DNA of 64,000 bases from Ananas comosus (Eukaryota > Streptophyta > Magnoliopsida > Poales > Bromeliaceae), in the NCBI RefSeq assembly GCF_001540865.1, contig NC_033641.1:5632603-5696602 (forward strand), in the 5' to 3' direction. Position numbers and translations under genes: made by a program. Below the pieces are notes generated by a model. It was not told the DNA's origin. It searched no databases and saw only the letters and a list, made by a program, of their open reading frames with translations. This document shows positions 10,525 through 23,362 of the stretch, piece by piece (the first letter of the stretch is position 1; each line of letters opens with the position of its first letter).

Positions 10525-11793
10525 AGTCACCTCCGGCTGGCGTGGCGCCAGTGCACGCCCTGCTGACACGGGAACATATGGGGCCCCTCCCTGATAAGGC
10601 GGGGGTGCTGGAGTCGATGCGACTGACGGAGTAGACGAGGCCCTTGCCGAACAGTCACGGCTGATGTGTCCTTCTTGTCCACAATTAAAGCACCTTCCCT
10701 GTCGTTGTCTACACTGCGGTGCCCGATGGCCTCGATCTCCACAGATAGGGCACCGCTGCGGCCCACGGCCCCACGACTGCGACCGCGGATACTTCGGGGG
10801 TCTCTTAGAGCTCGACTGGCACCCCGAACTACCGCCCGGTCGCTTCTTCCCCTTGTCTTGGGATCCGGCCAACAACTCACGTTCCTCTCGCACGTGGGCA
10901 TCTCCATGCTCTGCCCATAGTGCCTTATTGAAAACCTCGGCGAAAGTTCTGAGTTGGAACAATTGCACTGCCCGATATATCCATGGCCGAAGTCCCCGCA
11001 AGAACCATTCGGCCCGATCCGCGTCGTCCTTGACCACGTCCGGGACGCAGTCTATAATGTGGGAGAACTCCTGCTCGTAGTCCGCCACGGAACGATCCCC
11101 CTGCCTCAATTTGCGAAACTTCTTCTTTAGCTTCCGCTTCTCGGTGTCGGGGAAATAATTTCCAAACATTTTCCTCTTAAACTCCTCCCAGAGCATCGGT
11201 GGAAGATCAGAGGGTCGATCACGCTTCAATCGCTTCCACCACACCTTCGCCGCCTTGTCGAGGCAATGGGTGGCGAAAGGCACCTTATCCTTCTCCGGGG
11301 TGTATAGGTCCTCGAAGAGAGTCTCCATAGAGTCTACCCAAGACTTCACCGCCGACGGCTCCACCTTCCCCTTTTCAAAGGTTGGTGGCTTAAACTTCAT
11401 GAACTTCATCAGAGCCGTTAGCGCACGCTCCCGCTCCACTTCGTCGGCCGTCGTATCGAGTGTTGCCGAACCCGAAGCGGTCGGGGGCGCACTAGTCGGC
11501 GGGGGAACTGCCGCCACCGAAACCGCCACTACGCCCTCACCCTCAGCGGCTTCAGGCGCGCGCGCCGAGGGTGCGAGTGGATCACGGCTCTCCGTCGCCG
11601 CCGCGGCCACCGCCGCCGCCTGTCGCTCTACAAATCCCTGGAGCTGCTCGAGCCGAGCCTCCTGGCGCTGCATCACGCCCAACATCGTAGTGACCTGCTC
11701 TCGCAGTTCCTGCATCTCCTCCAATCTTGCCTGCTCGGGCTCCACAGAAGGCGGTACCGGAACAGACCTACGCACGTATCGCCTTGGGGACAT
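10522..11793 (-). CDS. Element 1 gag polyprotein
   Basis: The capsid/nucleocapsid protein of the element has about 423 residues from the ATG at 11793; an upstream in-frame ATG at 11895 exists, but MSPRRYVRR matches the gag start of element 2. An N-terminal coiled-coil-like segment (LEEMQELREQV) is followed by an Ala/Pro-rich linker, then the gag core (VDSMETLFEDLY, WWKRLK, YFPDTEKRKLK, KLRQGDRSVADYEQEF). Two zinc knuckles close the protein (CPICGDRGHRAPQC and CFNCGQEGHISRDC, both CX2CX4HX4C). These bind element RNA during packaging. The stop is a TGA at 10524-10522. Confidence 0.92.
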   Translation of the reverse strand: MSPRRYVRRSVPVPPSVEPEQARLEEMQELREQVTTMLGVMQRQEARLEQLQGFVERQAAAVAAAATESRDPLAPSARAPEAAEGEGVVAVSVAAVPPPTSAPPTASGSATLDTTADEVERERALTALMKFMKFKPPTFEKGKVEPSAVKSWVDSMETLFEDLYTPEKDKVPFATHCLDKAAKVWWKRLKRDRPSDLPPMLWEEFKRKMFGNYFPDTEKRKLKKKFRKLRQGDRSVADYEQEFSHIIDCVPDVVKDDADRAEWFLRGLRPWIYRAVQLFQLRTFAEVFNKALWAEHGDAHVREERELLAGSQDKGKKRPGGSSGCQSSSKRPPKYPRSQSWGRGPQRCPICGDRGHRAPQCRQRQGRCFNCGQEGHISRDCSARASSTPSVASTPAPPPYQGGAPYVPVSAGRALAPRQPEVT

Positions 11794-12141
11794 TTGCTCC
11801 TGAAAAGCAACAACTCGATTAGTTATCTTAATCCGATAACTTCTCAACGTTCGCCAAAGTAAACGACTCGACAATAAAATCGGGCAGAAGCTCACAAGTG
11901 TTCTAGTTCTGGACCCTTAGCGTCGCGTCGTCGGCCGCCGACACAACCACTACGAGCCGAGAAACTAGTATCACTTGGATCCGTCTCTATTCATGGCTAG
12001 AGACATAACATCAACTCCGACCCAATCGATCTACTTCCGCCGCCGTCATGGGTTCACGTTCACTCACGTCCCTATAACCTTAGGGTTCACCAACCTAGGG
12101 TCTCCTAGGTCATCCTAGACTCTCTCTTTACTTGCTCTGGT

Positions 12142-12153
12142 GCTCTGATACCA
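12142..12153 (-). other. Element 1 primer binding site (tRNA-iMet)
   Basis: The minus strand reads TGGTATCAGAGC, complementary to the 3' end of plant initiator tRNA-Met, which primes minus-strand DNA synthesis. It lies 7 bases inside the 5' LTR end at 12161. Confidence 0.92.
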
Positions 12154-12160
12154 CTTTATC

Positions 12161-14647
12161 TGTCACGCCCCGAAACCGATACCAATTTGGTTCGGTCCGG
12201 GCGCGTCGAACAGACGCCGAACGAACAGGACCTCCCCTGTCCGCCCAAGGCTAGCCAACCGATCATGTATAGGGAATTGCCCAAGAAATCAATTCGTGAA
12301 TACATGACCACAGGGAGCACCACCAGTGCTAACAAAACGAGAGCAAGATACAAGTATGAGGCATACAAGTAGGTAAAGAGAGAAACTCTATCTATTACAT
12401 TCATTCATTCAACTTAATACATTTAAATCCATCTCTTACAACTTCCAAAATATAAATACAATCACTTAAATCTCACCCTATACAACATCTACTCTCAAGC
12501 ATAATATAGGGTAAAGCTAGTGCAAAAGGTAGGTAGCTAATGCAACTAGGGCGCTAGGCCCTTACCGCGATCCTCGCCATGCGAACTTGCGCTCGGCCCT
12601 GCAATAAAATGAGGGTGAGAACTAACTTCCTTAGTTCCCAGTGGGTTCGGCCACCGACTCCGCCGGTCTCCCCACTAGGTCCAAGTGGGCACAAGTAGAT
12701 AACCGGGTTGATAAATAGGTAATAAGCAAAGCGGTAAAGACAGGATAGTAAAGCTACACTACTATGCCCGAATCATAAACATATGGATGCATGTGCAATG
12801 AAATGGTAAGTAACTAACCCGTCAACATGTACAAAAAGTAAAGCTATGCACTTATTCATCAATCTCATTTACTTGTTTCTTAATCTCGTGGCTTCTCTGA
12901 AAGCTCGCCTACTACTCACTAGCCATCTCGAAGGTAGGGAGGGTCAACTCGCACTGCGAACCGAGATCGTCTGCCGGGACCCAAAATAGGCAATCCCTTG
13001 GGACCCAAAATAGGCAATTCCACGTGACCAACTCCGGAGCGCACTTCTTGTGTGGGGCTTCCATCACAAGTTAAAATCAGACCGTGAGCATGATCCAATT
13101 CTCTCCACTCTAGGGTACCCTATCCTCTAGGGTTACTACCATCATGTAGTCCATAGGCGTCGTATACACCAAGTTTAACATGTATCACTTGTTTTCTTAT
13201 ACACTATCAACTAGATTGCCACTCGTCCATTATTTACTATCGACTAGATGCCACTCGTTCTTTGTTTAACATCAGACCAACCATTGAGCCCATCTCTTTC
13301 TCTGCACTATAGGATTCATAAGTCTCGACCCAATCCTAATCGATCCACTATGCCAAGTATCCAATACATGCTACGATATCATCAAAGAAAGCATAAAGAA
13401 AGGCAATGCACAATCATCCTATAATGCAATAATACAAGATGTAAGAATCGAAATGTACTAAGACATAGAAGGGGGCCCAGTTGCTTCAGGATGGTCACCA
13501 CCCACCACTCTTGGTGATGCCGCAATGATAGAAAAACTCGACGTTGCGGTTCTTGCACGTTGCCCTACTCCTCGGGGCGAAGCGAGCCTTAAGTACCCGA
13601 TTCGGCGTTTTCTCCGCACCGCTCTTGGATCGAGAAACACTTCACCGACGCGTTCGAGGCCTAGCAATTAGTTTACGACCTATTAAGATAGATCAAAACC
13701 TATATTCCAAAAATCCCAAATCGTGCCCTAGAATGGCAACGAGGGGAAATCCGTGTGCAGCTCATTCACGAGCTCGAACCATCTATTTATCTCCAATAGT
13801 TCTATTCGAACCAATCCTAAACAATAAAATCAATCCTAGGAAATCTACCATGGATGGGTTTGGAGCTTACTCTAAGCCAAGCTCCAAGCTTGCCCTAGCT
13901 TGAAGGAGAGAGGGAAGAAGACCTTCTTCTTCTCCTTCTTCTTCTTCGTGGACCTCTCCTTCCACTTCTTCTTCTTTTCCTTCCTTTCTTTCTTTCTTCT
14001 CCTTCCTTTCTTTCTTCTCCTTCTTCTTTTCTTTCTAGAGAGAGAGAAGGAAAGAGTGTGAGGGGCAGAGAGGGCAAACGAGAGGGAGAGAGAGGTCCCC
14101 CAGCCTCTAATAAAGGCCATTTTGCAGATAGCCCCCTCAACTTTTCATCCTTTAAACCAACCCTCTCTGGGCATTTTCGCAGTGAGGGACCGGTCCCAGC
14201 TCGGGGAGACCGGTCCCCGAGCGCTGCCATCTCAAGTAGAGGGGTTTTCGCGTTCGGGAACCGGTCTTTGCCTGAGAGACCGGTCCCCGGGAGACCGGTC
14301 CTTGTCCGAGAGATCGGTTCCCGAAAGCTGAGTTTTCGGGACTTAGCCAAATTTCGGCTATTTTCGCTGGGCCAACGTTCGGGAACCGGTCCCTCACTGC
14401 CAGGGACCGGTCTCATCAGAGACCCCCGCAGCCCAGCCTGATGGGACCGGTCCCTCACTGCCAGGGACCGGTCCCCTAGAGCATTTTTGTTCTAGTGCAG
14501 GTTTTGCACTGGTGCTCTCGCGGACCTTTCCTTAATGCACTTTATACATTATAATCACCTTCGGACTTTCCGAAGCCTACGCACTCGACAACTAGTCGAT
14601 TCTAATCTAAGTCTAATCCTCGAATTTCGAGAATTCACTTCCTAACA
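12161..14647 (-). repeat. Element 1 5' LTR
   Basis: This 2,487-bp partner of the LTR at 4482 begins TGTCACGCCCC and ends CTTCCTAACA. Most of it is nearly identical to the 3' LTR, indicating a fairly recent insertion. The exception is about 13500-13810, where many single bases are missing relative to the partner. U3 holds the palindrome array at 14189-14472. Confidence 0.92.
14189..14472. promoter_or_regulatory. ACCGGT palindrome array in LTR
   Basis: Cores are at 14189, 14209, 14260, 14279, 14294, 14313 (ATCGGT), 14385, 14406, 14446 and 14467. This is the same ten-site layout as the other LTR of the element, with one site decayed. It lies in U3 just upstream of the presumed promoter. Confidence 0.6.
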
Positions 14648-14652
14648 TGCCT

Positions 14653-15430
14653 CCTGACATCAAACATTACTTGCTCCAAGGATGAAGCAAAACGAGCACG
14701 AGAAACCCTTCTCGAAGGTGCCTGCTTGACCGAAGGGGATAGCGAAGGTGATCTAACTGAAGAATGAGAAGAAGAATTAATTGGAATGGACTGAGGAGTT
14801 ACCTTTGCAGATACTGGGTCGATAGGAGTCGATTGAACAGAATCCACCTCCTCGGCTAAAGTGTCAGCTGGTGGAATTTTCGCTCGAGATGCATCTTCGG
14901 CCGGCACAGGAGGAGGGATAGAACGGATCTTGATGGCAACAATTTTACACCGCTTCTGCTGCGGCAGTTGGGCTAGTTGGTCAGACTCTATCGACCGCTT
15001 ATCAGAACGTTGGGCCGATAAATTAAAAGCAGGAACTGGCTGAAAATTAAGGATATGTTAGCCGAATAAATCTTTTATAAAAGAATACACACTGAGAGAC
15101 AGGATTTACCGTTGATTGGTGAGATGAATTCTCAGGATCTTCGTCTGAATTTTATCCCGAAAAATCTTCTGGGAGAATGCGCAAAGGTTCTTTAACTATA
15201 AGACTAATTAACTATTCACAAAAGAAAGAGAAAAGAACGAAATCGAATTGATTGAAAGATAGCTTACCTTCTATATGAAAAATTTTACGAAAGACAGAAT
15301 GCACGACGGTGGAAAAATGTTGTTCACAAAAAGCTTCCCTCGCTCTGGTAAAACGAAAATCCAATACCATGCATGATTTGGCCGAAAGCTCACAAGTTTG
15401 AAGAAACATCAAATACGATTCCCCATTTAA
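14653..15430 (-). pseudogene. Broken plant gene, upstream exons
   Basis: Three candidate minus-strand exons are visible. The first ends at 15268 before a GTAAGC donor (frame with LDFRFTRAREAFCEQHF). The second is 15189-15110 before GTAAAT. The third starts at 15039 after a TTTCAG acceptor and runs into the insertion site of element 1. The third is Ser/Pro-rich with a basic stretch (QQKRCKIVAIKIR). The remainder lies at 4008-4481, beyond the element. I do not recognise the family. The second exon has a TAA in one phase, so the gene may already have been broken. Confidence 0.45.
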
Positions 15431-16045
15431 TATTTAATGACTTTTACAAAGCATCAATTACTTTAGAATAGGCAATGAATTTTCTATTATATTTTTCCTT
15501 TATTACTTTTCGCGTTGTATTTTGATTTTTATTACTACTGGTTCTTGCTCAATTTGTTAAATTTTCTACAAGGTTTATACAGCTTCTCCTATTTAATTTG
15601 TTAAACTTTTTATAAAGTTCAATATTACCCGTAGTTAGTTAATTCGGATTCGGCAAAAATTCGGTACGGATATAATTCGGATAAAATTCGTCTTCTATTT
15701 TTTAAATTTGTTGAAAAATACGGCTAAAAATCGGATTCGGTAATTATTCGGATACATGATTTATACGGATATTATACGTTCACCAATTAAAAATTCGGGA
15801 TCAAAAATTTGGCTATTAAATTAAATTTTTTTTCTCTCAAGATTTATGCTATTAGCATAAATACTCATATTTCTTAAGAATATAAGAATAAAAAGCTACA
15901 AAATTAAGCTAATTAAGTAAAAAAAATAGCAAACTATATTATCCTTGAAATAAAATATTATATAATAATATTTTTATATAAAAATAGAATACTATATATA
16001 ATAAATAAATATATATTTATAAATAAAATTATATATACATATATA
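15431..16045. other. AT-rich stretch without a recognisable gene
   Basis: This stretch is very AT-rich, with repeated ATTCGG motifs between about 15640 and 15800. Similar ATTCG-rich and AAAGTTCAATAT motifs recur at 33600-33710, which suggests both are remnants of the same old repeat. It ends in a (TA)-rich tract that borders the MITE at 16046. Confidence 0.4.
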
Positions 16046-17488
16046 GAGTCCGGCTACGGTGCTTGTAAAAGCACCAAGTATTTGGTGCTTGTAAATTTTT
16101 TACCGTTAGATCTACTTCTCTAATCATTTTTAACCATTAGATTATACTATTCAACCAACCACCCACTCAACCCTAGGGGGCCCACATGATCCTAAACGCA
16201 CATCCCTTAATTCAAGGGCTAAAAATCTACCAGCACCAATAACTTTGTCACGCCCCAATCCCCGCCAATTTGGTCGGGTTCGGGTCACGTCAACAGATGC
16301 TGAACGGACAGCATTTTTCCTGTACGCCCAAGGCTCCAACAACATGTATAATTAAACAATCAACAAAGAGATATGCAATTATACAAGGCTTGCACGAGGG
16401 CAAGCAACACGGAAGCGAAAGCTCTAAGCTAGTATATACAAACATACATAATACTTGATTACTTTTGAACCAAATAAAAGTAAACTACCACTATTACATT
16501 CTTTTCCATTCAACATAATTCTTTACATTTAGCCATTCACCCAATTACATATTTGTTTTCAACTATACAACTTTATCAACAAAGAAAGTTGATACATGTA
16601 AACTAAAAGGGAAATGACTACAAAATGTGAAATGGTCCCGGTGGCCGCTATCTACGGCGCTAAACCCTTGCCTCGGTCCTCCACCGCCCCACTCGTGCTA
16701 GGACCTGTAGGGTTAGTGGTGTGAGAACTACAACGAAGTTTTCAGTGGGTTCGACAACCGACCTCGCCGACTGTTACGCCTCGGGACCCAACGGAAGCCC
16801 GCCCGGCGCGTGCCCAAACCCGCCGTACGTCTAAAACATACAAGGCATCTAAAATAAAGCGATAAATAAAGCAATAGAAGAAAGCATCTAGGAGTATCAG
16901 AGCAAAGTACTACGAAGTGCTACAACAAGGAGAAGATCATAAAACTGATAATCCACTAAGTAAAACTCAAGATAATACAAACAGAGTCCCATAACAAGTA
17001 CTAATCTGAATACAAGGTGGTCTCTCTATACATGGTGCAAAATCTCTCCCTCTCTCTAACACAACAAAGAAGGAGTAACCACCTATAGCAAAACGGACTC
17101 TTTCCGAGCTAGCTACGCGACACCCTTGCCGCGATCCCGTGCCTCCGCCGGTGCCGAAGGCTCTGAAAAGGAAACATAGAAACAGGGGCGTGAGAACTAT
17201 TAAATAATAGTTTCCAGTGGGTAATTACTGACTTAAGTGAAGTGCGCCACTAGGCCCAAAAGCTACAAAAAGGGGGTCAGTGTATAAGCATAAGCAAAAG
17301 CGATAAATACAACGGGTAAGTAAAGATAAATACTGCTCAACCATGACATCACTACTTAGCATGATTTGCATAAGTAATAAAGCAACTACCAGAGGTATGT
17401 ACATGAGAGTAACCAATATGTAAATGCATGAGTATGCAACTACCCCAATGTCCACAATGTGAATAGCAATAATGTCATTGTTCACTAT

Positions 17489-19993
17489 TGTCACGCCCCG
17501 GGACCCAGCGGGAGCCCGCCCGGCGCGTGCCCAGACCCGCCATATGTCTACAACATATAAGGCGTCTAAAAACAACAATAATAACAGCAATAATAAAAGA
17601 CATCTAGAAGTATCAGAGCATAATAAATGTCTAAATGCTACCACAAGAGATAAGGATAAAACAGTAAATCCACTAAATAAAACATAGAGTAAGAACAATA
17701 GGAAATCCCAAATACAAGAGCTATAAGTAGGTACATAGGTGGTCTCTATACATGGATACAAAATCTCTCACTCTCTCTCAACTACAAAAAGAAAGAGTAA
17801 ACCACCTAGGCAAAGTACCGCTCCTCGCTAGCTAGCTAAGCGATCCCCTTGCCGCGATCCCGTGCCTCCGCCGGTGCCGAAGGCTCTGAAAAGTAAACCA
17901 TAAAACAGGGGCGTGAGAACTATTAAAAATAGTTCCCAGTGGGCAATTACTGACTTCAGTGAATGCACCACAAGGCCCAAAGCTACAAAAGATGTCAGTG
18001 ACTATAAAAGTAGAAAAGCGAAAGGTAAGTAAAAATGTAACTTACTACAACATGATATCTCTACTTAGCATAATTAGCATAAGTATGAAGCAACTATGCA
18101 TGAAGTAAAAGTCTCCAACTATCATAATGTTCACAATGCGAAATAGTAAAGTTCCGTTGTTTACTATTCTAGTCAATGTCCAAATAATACTCTAAGTCAT
18201 CATCTATCCACATGTCGTAACGGATATATAAAGTCCAATCTGAAGAGACCCACCCGAAGGCTGTCTATGGCCCTGAGACCCACCCGTAGGCTGTCTGGCC
18301 GGTGCCGAGCCTAATGGCCCCGTGGTAGTCATCATCCCCACCCTAGGAATGAGCCTGGCCCACGGCAATCCACTTCGGCGCCCAATCCCGCACGGCGAAT
18401 ATGTATCGCGATGGCCATCTCCGGAGTGCCGGCTTGTAGGGAGCGACCCTCACAAGCATGTGCGAATGAGCACAATGGCAAGTAGTCAAACGATCAGTCG
18501 CAAGTATCAAGTCCTCATGTCCAATAACATGGTATATATAGTAAATGTCCTCGTGGCCAAGTCACTATTTCATCATATCTCAAATATGGAATATAGTTGA
18601 TGTCAATGTGGCCTATTCTCAAGTCTCTATGTTGCAGTTTAATAATTCTCTAGTCCAAGTGCCTCTTTATGACACTATGGCTCATTTTGTCCCAACATGG
18701 ATACTAAGTTCAAGAACTTACAATTCTAGTCAAACCGAAGCATGAAACTTGATTTCCTATCATCTCATAGAATATTTGTCGCATGCATATTAACAAAGCA
18801 CATTGTCTCTCTCTCTCTACTATATAGAGTAAATTTTCTTGATGCACAACAAATGAGTTCTAAGCATTCAAAACTCTCATAAATGCTACTAAACATGAAT
18901 TTAAGGAGCATGAAAGCATTTAACCACTTAGGAGGAATTTCCTCCAATTTTCAAGGAAGCCAAACCCACCGATGGCAACGAAACTCCTCGTGCGCTCCAA
19001 CGAGGGTGTCCTCTAGTCTCCTAGTATCCTAGAGGTACAAGAACATGTGTCATACGGGCCAAACAAACAAAACCTAGCTCAAACATTAAGCTAATCAATC
19101 ATAGGTGAGGAAAACTCACCTCTAGTGCAAAAATCTCCTCTAAAGCTCCAAAATGAAGCTAGGGCTCATCCAATCCAACCTAATGGAAGCCTCTAATCCA
19201 AACAATCTAGCTTCAAAAGCCCTAGATCCAAAATGCCCAATATAAACCCTAATATTCCAATTCTAGGGTTTAATCTCACAAAAACCTCAAATCAAGGATC
19301 AAAGGGAGAAATCAAGTCTCTAACCTCTCAAGAAGCTCCAAACTTAGCTCCAATCCAAGTGGGGTGGGAGATCTCCTCAGCCACAAGCTCCTCTCCAAGC
19401 TCTAAGCCATCAACAATGGTGGAGAAGCCACCAAGATGCAAAAAGAGAAGAGAAAACCCAAATAAAAACCAAGCAAAGGGGTAAAAATGCAAAGAAAGGG
19501 AGAGAGAGCTCCTCTCACCTTCTCCTCCTCAGGTCCCAGCACAAAAGAAGCCCTAAGGGGCGTGGGTGCTGTTATAGATAGGCTACAATCGCGAAAAACC
19601 CCCTGCAGTTCAAACTGCACGAAATCTGCCTCCTTGTACCGGTACACGGGCTCTTGTACCGGTACAAGGCCGACGAAATTGCAAACCCGAGGCTCGGGTC
19701 GCGCGGTCTGCGGCTCTGTACCGGTACAAGCCCGATGGCTGTACCGGTACAACCATCAACCCTTGTACCGGTACAAGGCCAGTCTTGTTCCGGTACAAGC
19801 CCTGCTGCGGGCTACCCGAGAGCTGTCCAAAAATTCCAATTTTGGAATTTTGGTGCCAAGTCCCACTCCAACATCCTCGGGATGCGTGCCAGGGGTCGGG
19901 ACACTATCAACGACCCTCCAAAAACTGTGGAAAGGCTCCACACACAGATCAAACACTCGAATCTTGCGATTTGCTGAGATCCAGTGCATTACA
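17489..19993 (-). mobile_element. Solo LTR nested in a solo LTR
   Basis: This 2,505-bp solo LTR begins TGTCACGCCCCGGGACCC and ends CAGTGCATTACA. The target duplication ACTAT is perfect (17484-17488 and 19994-19998). It belongs to the same broad family as its host LTR but differs in U3, where it carries TGTACCGGTACA palindromes (19638-19794) instead of the GGGACCGGTCTC type. Confidence 0.92.
19638..19794. promoter_or_regulatory. TGTACCGGTACA palindrome array
   Basis: Cores are at 19638, 19658, 19720, 19743, 19767 and 19789 (TCCGGT, decayed), spaced 20, 62, 23, 24 and 22 bp. Sites are 12-14 bp palindromes (TTGTACCGGTACAA). A minus-strand TATA-like site (CTATAAC) lies at 19572-19579, about 59 bp downstream in LTR sense. 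Confidence 0.65.
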
Positions 19994-21456
19994 ACTATTC
20001 TAGTCAATGTCCACTTGTCACTTTAACTGTTTAAAGTTCAACTCTGATAAGACCCACCCGAAGGCTGTCTGGCTTAAGACCCACCCAAAGGCTGTCTGGC
20101 TTTACCGTGCCTAATGGCCCCGTGGTAGTCAACATCCCCACCCTAGGAATGAGCCTTTCCCACGGCAATCCACTTCGACGCCCAATCCCACACGGCGAAT
20201 ATGTATCGCGATGGCTAACTCCGGAGCGCCGGCTTGTAGGGAGCGACCTTCGCAAGCATGTGTGAATGAGCACAATGGCAAGCATGCGTATAAGTCTGTC
20301 TCAAGTCTCAAGTCCTCATGTCTATGAACATGGAATATATCAAATATCACAAAGGCCTATCACTATGTCATCATGTCTCTAACATGGAATATAGTCGATG
20401 TCCAATGGCCTATCACTATGTCTCTATGTTGCATTTTTATAGTTCACTAGTTTCAAGTGCCCCTTTATGACACTTTTGTTCAACGAGTCCAAGCATGATA
20501 ATTAGGTTCTCGAATGCATAATATGAGTCATTTTAAACATAGAAGACAAGTTTTTCACTCGGTAATGCGATTACTTTTCTCATACATGCAGCATATCCAT
20601 AAAGCTCTACTATATAGAGTGAAATTTTCATCATTCATAATGCATGCATTTTAAGTGATCTAAAATTTACATAATTCATATTTAGCATGGATTTGCATTC
20701 AAAAATACTTTACGACAAGTATAGGAAACATAGGGGCCATTTTGCCCCATGTTCATGAAGCCAAACCCACCGTTGATACCGAAACCCTTCGTAAGCTCCG
20801 ACGAAGGTGTCGACTAGTCTCCTAGCACCCTAAAGATGTAGGAACAAGGGTCAAGCAAATCTTACGGTCAACCCTAAGCTCAATCAATAAGCAACATAAG
20901 CTAAGGTGAAGAAAAACTCACCTAGATGAAGAAATCCTCTCTCAAACTCCAAATAGGAGTTAGAGTTCTTCAAATCCAACCTAAATAAAGGTTCTAAACC
21001 CATCAATTAGGTTTCAAAACCCTCAAATCAAAAATTCCCAAAATAAACCCTAAGTCCCAAAATCTAGGGTTTCATAAGGTAAAATCTAGAAAAACTTGTA
21101 TTAAATAAAAAATACAAGCTACCAACTCAAGAGAAGCTCCAATCCAAGCTCTAAACCAAGTAGGGTTGGAGTTTGATCCTCCACAAGGCTCCAACCGCAA
21201 GCTCCAAGCCACCAAGGGTGAGGGATGAGGGGAAGAAGATGATCCAAAGCCTCAAAATCTAGCTCTCCTCCAACTCTTCGTCTTCTCCTCCTTCTTCTTC
21301 TCTCTCTAAAAGTGTAGGGAGAGTGTGAGGGAAAGAAAATGAGGATGAGAGGGAGGGGAGAGGCTCTATAAGCCTTCAAATGTAACAAAATCCACTTAGG
21401 TCCCTTAAAAATCCACTCTGTGCACTGCCCGGTCTGGGCAGTTTTCGCGCTGAGGG

Positions 21457-21668
21457 ACCGGTCTCCCCGACACCTGGGACCGGTCTCTCAGTTCGTCCCG
21501 CAAAACCAACGTTCGGGAACCGGTCTCTCCCCGCCAGGGACCGATCTCTCAGACCATTCTCGCAAAATACGCGTTCGGAAACCGATCTCTTCCAGCCAGG
21601 GACTGGTTGCCTCAAGCCCTGCCGCAGCATTGTTCTGAGGGGACCGGTCTCTCCTATCAAGGACCGGT
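21457..21668. promoter_or_regulatory. ACCGGT palindrome array in solo LTR
   Basis: Cores are at 21457, 21479, 21519, 21540 (ACCGAT), 21581 (ACCGAT), 21602 (ACTGGT), 21643 and 21663. That gives four pairs spaced 22, 21, 21 and 20 bp, about 40 bp apart. The minus-strand TATA-like GGCTTATAGAG is about 85 bp away. Confidence 0.6.
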
Positions 21669-23362
21669 CCCCGAGAGTGAAAACTCTCAGGACAAAGTCA
21701 AAACTCTAGAGATCGAACTTTTATGCCGGAATACCATCTACGGCCTTCCACCAAGTATGAAAAAGTTCAGAGTACATATCAAATATTCGAACATCGCAAT
21801 TTGCAAAGGTCCAGTGTGCTACACCGACTTACCCACTAGGTCTATTTCAGACATAAGCATTTCAACGGAAAGAAAATAGTAGCCAAACTAATGCTAATAC
21901 TATGCCTGCAAGAAAGATGTCAGCGGATATAGATATGAAAGCAATAAATATGCATGCATGCTTGTTCGATACTTTTTTTTGGCTTTTTACCCAATCTTAT
22001 TGGTTAACTTTGTTAACCCCAATGACTCACAACCCAAAATCCCTTTTGATCGAGGAGGCTTCAAGCACTTCCACTCAAGAGACCGTCCTTCGGGGCCACT
22101 ATCCCCGTGGTGACCTACTCCGGAGCGCACCGCTTGAGGAGGAGCTACCGCCCTCAAGCCAAGACTTATCGTGAGTATTGATCCAATTTCCAACTCGGGA
22201 ACTTATAGCCACTAGTCACAATGCCACTATCATAAAAGGTTTTCTACGTATTTGTTCATGCCACTCTTGGTTAAACTATGTTTAACAATCACTATCTCAA
22301 AGCCAATTTTGTCTCTATAGTCAATGTCACCTTTGTTTACTAAGATCAATGTCCAAGTCTCCTATTCATACATCTCTAGGGTTCTAGCATACATGTCCAT
22401 TACGGTTCTATCATTCTTTATGTCCAACTACATTATAAGCATATAAATAAAGTTACACCAAAGTTCACATGTAAGGAACCCTAATATGTATGAACGACTA
22501 CATACAGTATGCTCAAATAAAAGTGACATAGACATAAAAGGGAATCCAACGATCCCGGAATGCACCCCCACCTCGCATGGTCGTGTAGGTGTAGAATATG
22601 ACGACTCCCGAACTTTACGAAAATCGATTCCGCGTCCTATAACCAAAATAGTGCCATATTAGGCCCTTTGTACATGAACCATACTTAAACATTTTCGTAA
22701 CGTCGAACGGAGTTGTCCAACGCGTCGAGGACACCCCCAATTAGGTTTCTACGAGGTCAATTCGCCCTCGAAAAATCCTAGGGCAAAAGCCCCAAATTTG
22801 AGCCCTAACAATGCCCTATAGCAATAGCTCCTAGATTGATCTCTTCCCTAAGCAAAAGATAGCTTAGAATCATCTAAGAAGCATTCTAATAAAGTTTCCA
22901 AGCCTCTTGGACCAACCTTAGGGCATCTACTTTGAGCCCTAGTGATCCACCATGAGAGCTCTACAAGAAAACCATGGATTTCATGGTTTCTTAGCTCAAC
23001 AAGGGTTCTAAAGCTAGAAATAAACTCAAAACCCTACAAGTTTGGGTTAAAATCCAAACCCTAGACTCTTATGAACCAAAACCTCACCTTTGCCCAAGTT
23101 CCACCAAGCTCCTTCTTGTAGGTGAGCTCCTTGGACCACCAAAACCCTAAACTCCCTCTTCTCCAAGTTCTTCTTCTTCTTCTTCTCCTTCAAGCCCTAG
23201 GTGAGTTCTAGAGAGAGAGAGAAGAGGAAATGAGAGGAAGGTGAAAAATGGCTGAGGAAAGGGAGAAGGGTTGAGTATATAAGGTGTTGTAACAATTACA
23301 ACAAGGTCCTCCCACTATTTCCCTTGTGCACTGCCCAGACTGGGCATTTTTCGCAGTGAGGG

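Larger units (their letters stand above)
4482..14647 (-). mobile_element. Element 1: Ty3/gypsy chromovirus, complete but defective
   Basis: This 10,166-bp element has two LTRs (4482-6961 and 12161-14647) and a perfect target duplication TGCCT (4477-4481 and 14648-14652). In sense (minus) order it has the 5' LTR, PBS (12153-12142), gag, protease, reverse transcriptase, RNase H, integrase and chromodomain, then PPT and 3' LTR. Order and chromodomain place it in the chromovirus branch, probably Tekay/Del-like (inference). It is inserted in a broken plant gene. Coding defects are a TGA between gag and protease, a 7-bp repeat expansion in protease, and a 1-base deletion in RT. Confidence 0.93.
16772..21823 (-). 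mobile_element. Solo LTR nested in element 2 LTR
   Basis: It starts TGTTACGCCTCGGGACCC and ends CAGTGTGCTACA, with a perfect target duplication CCGAC (16767-16771 and 21824-21828). No internal retrotransposon sequence is present, so it is a solo LTR left by recombination between two LTRs. Without the second insertion it is about 2,540 bp. A TATA-like site (minus strand, about 21366-21372) and a palindrome array (21457-21668) are kept. Confidence 0.92.
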
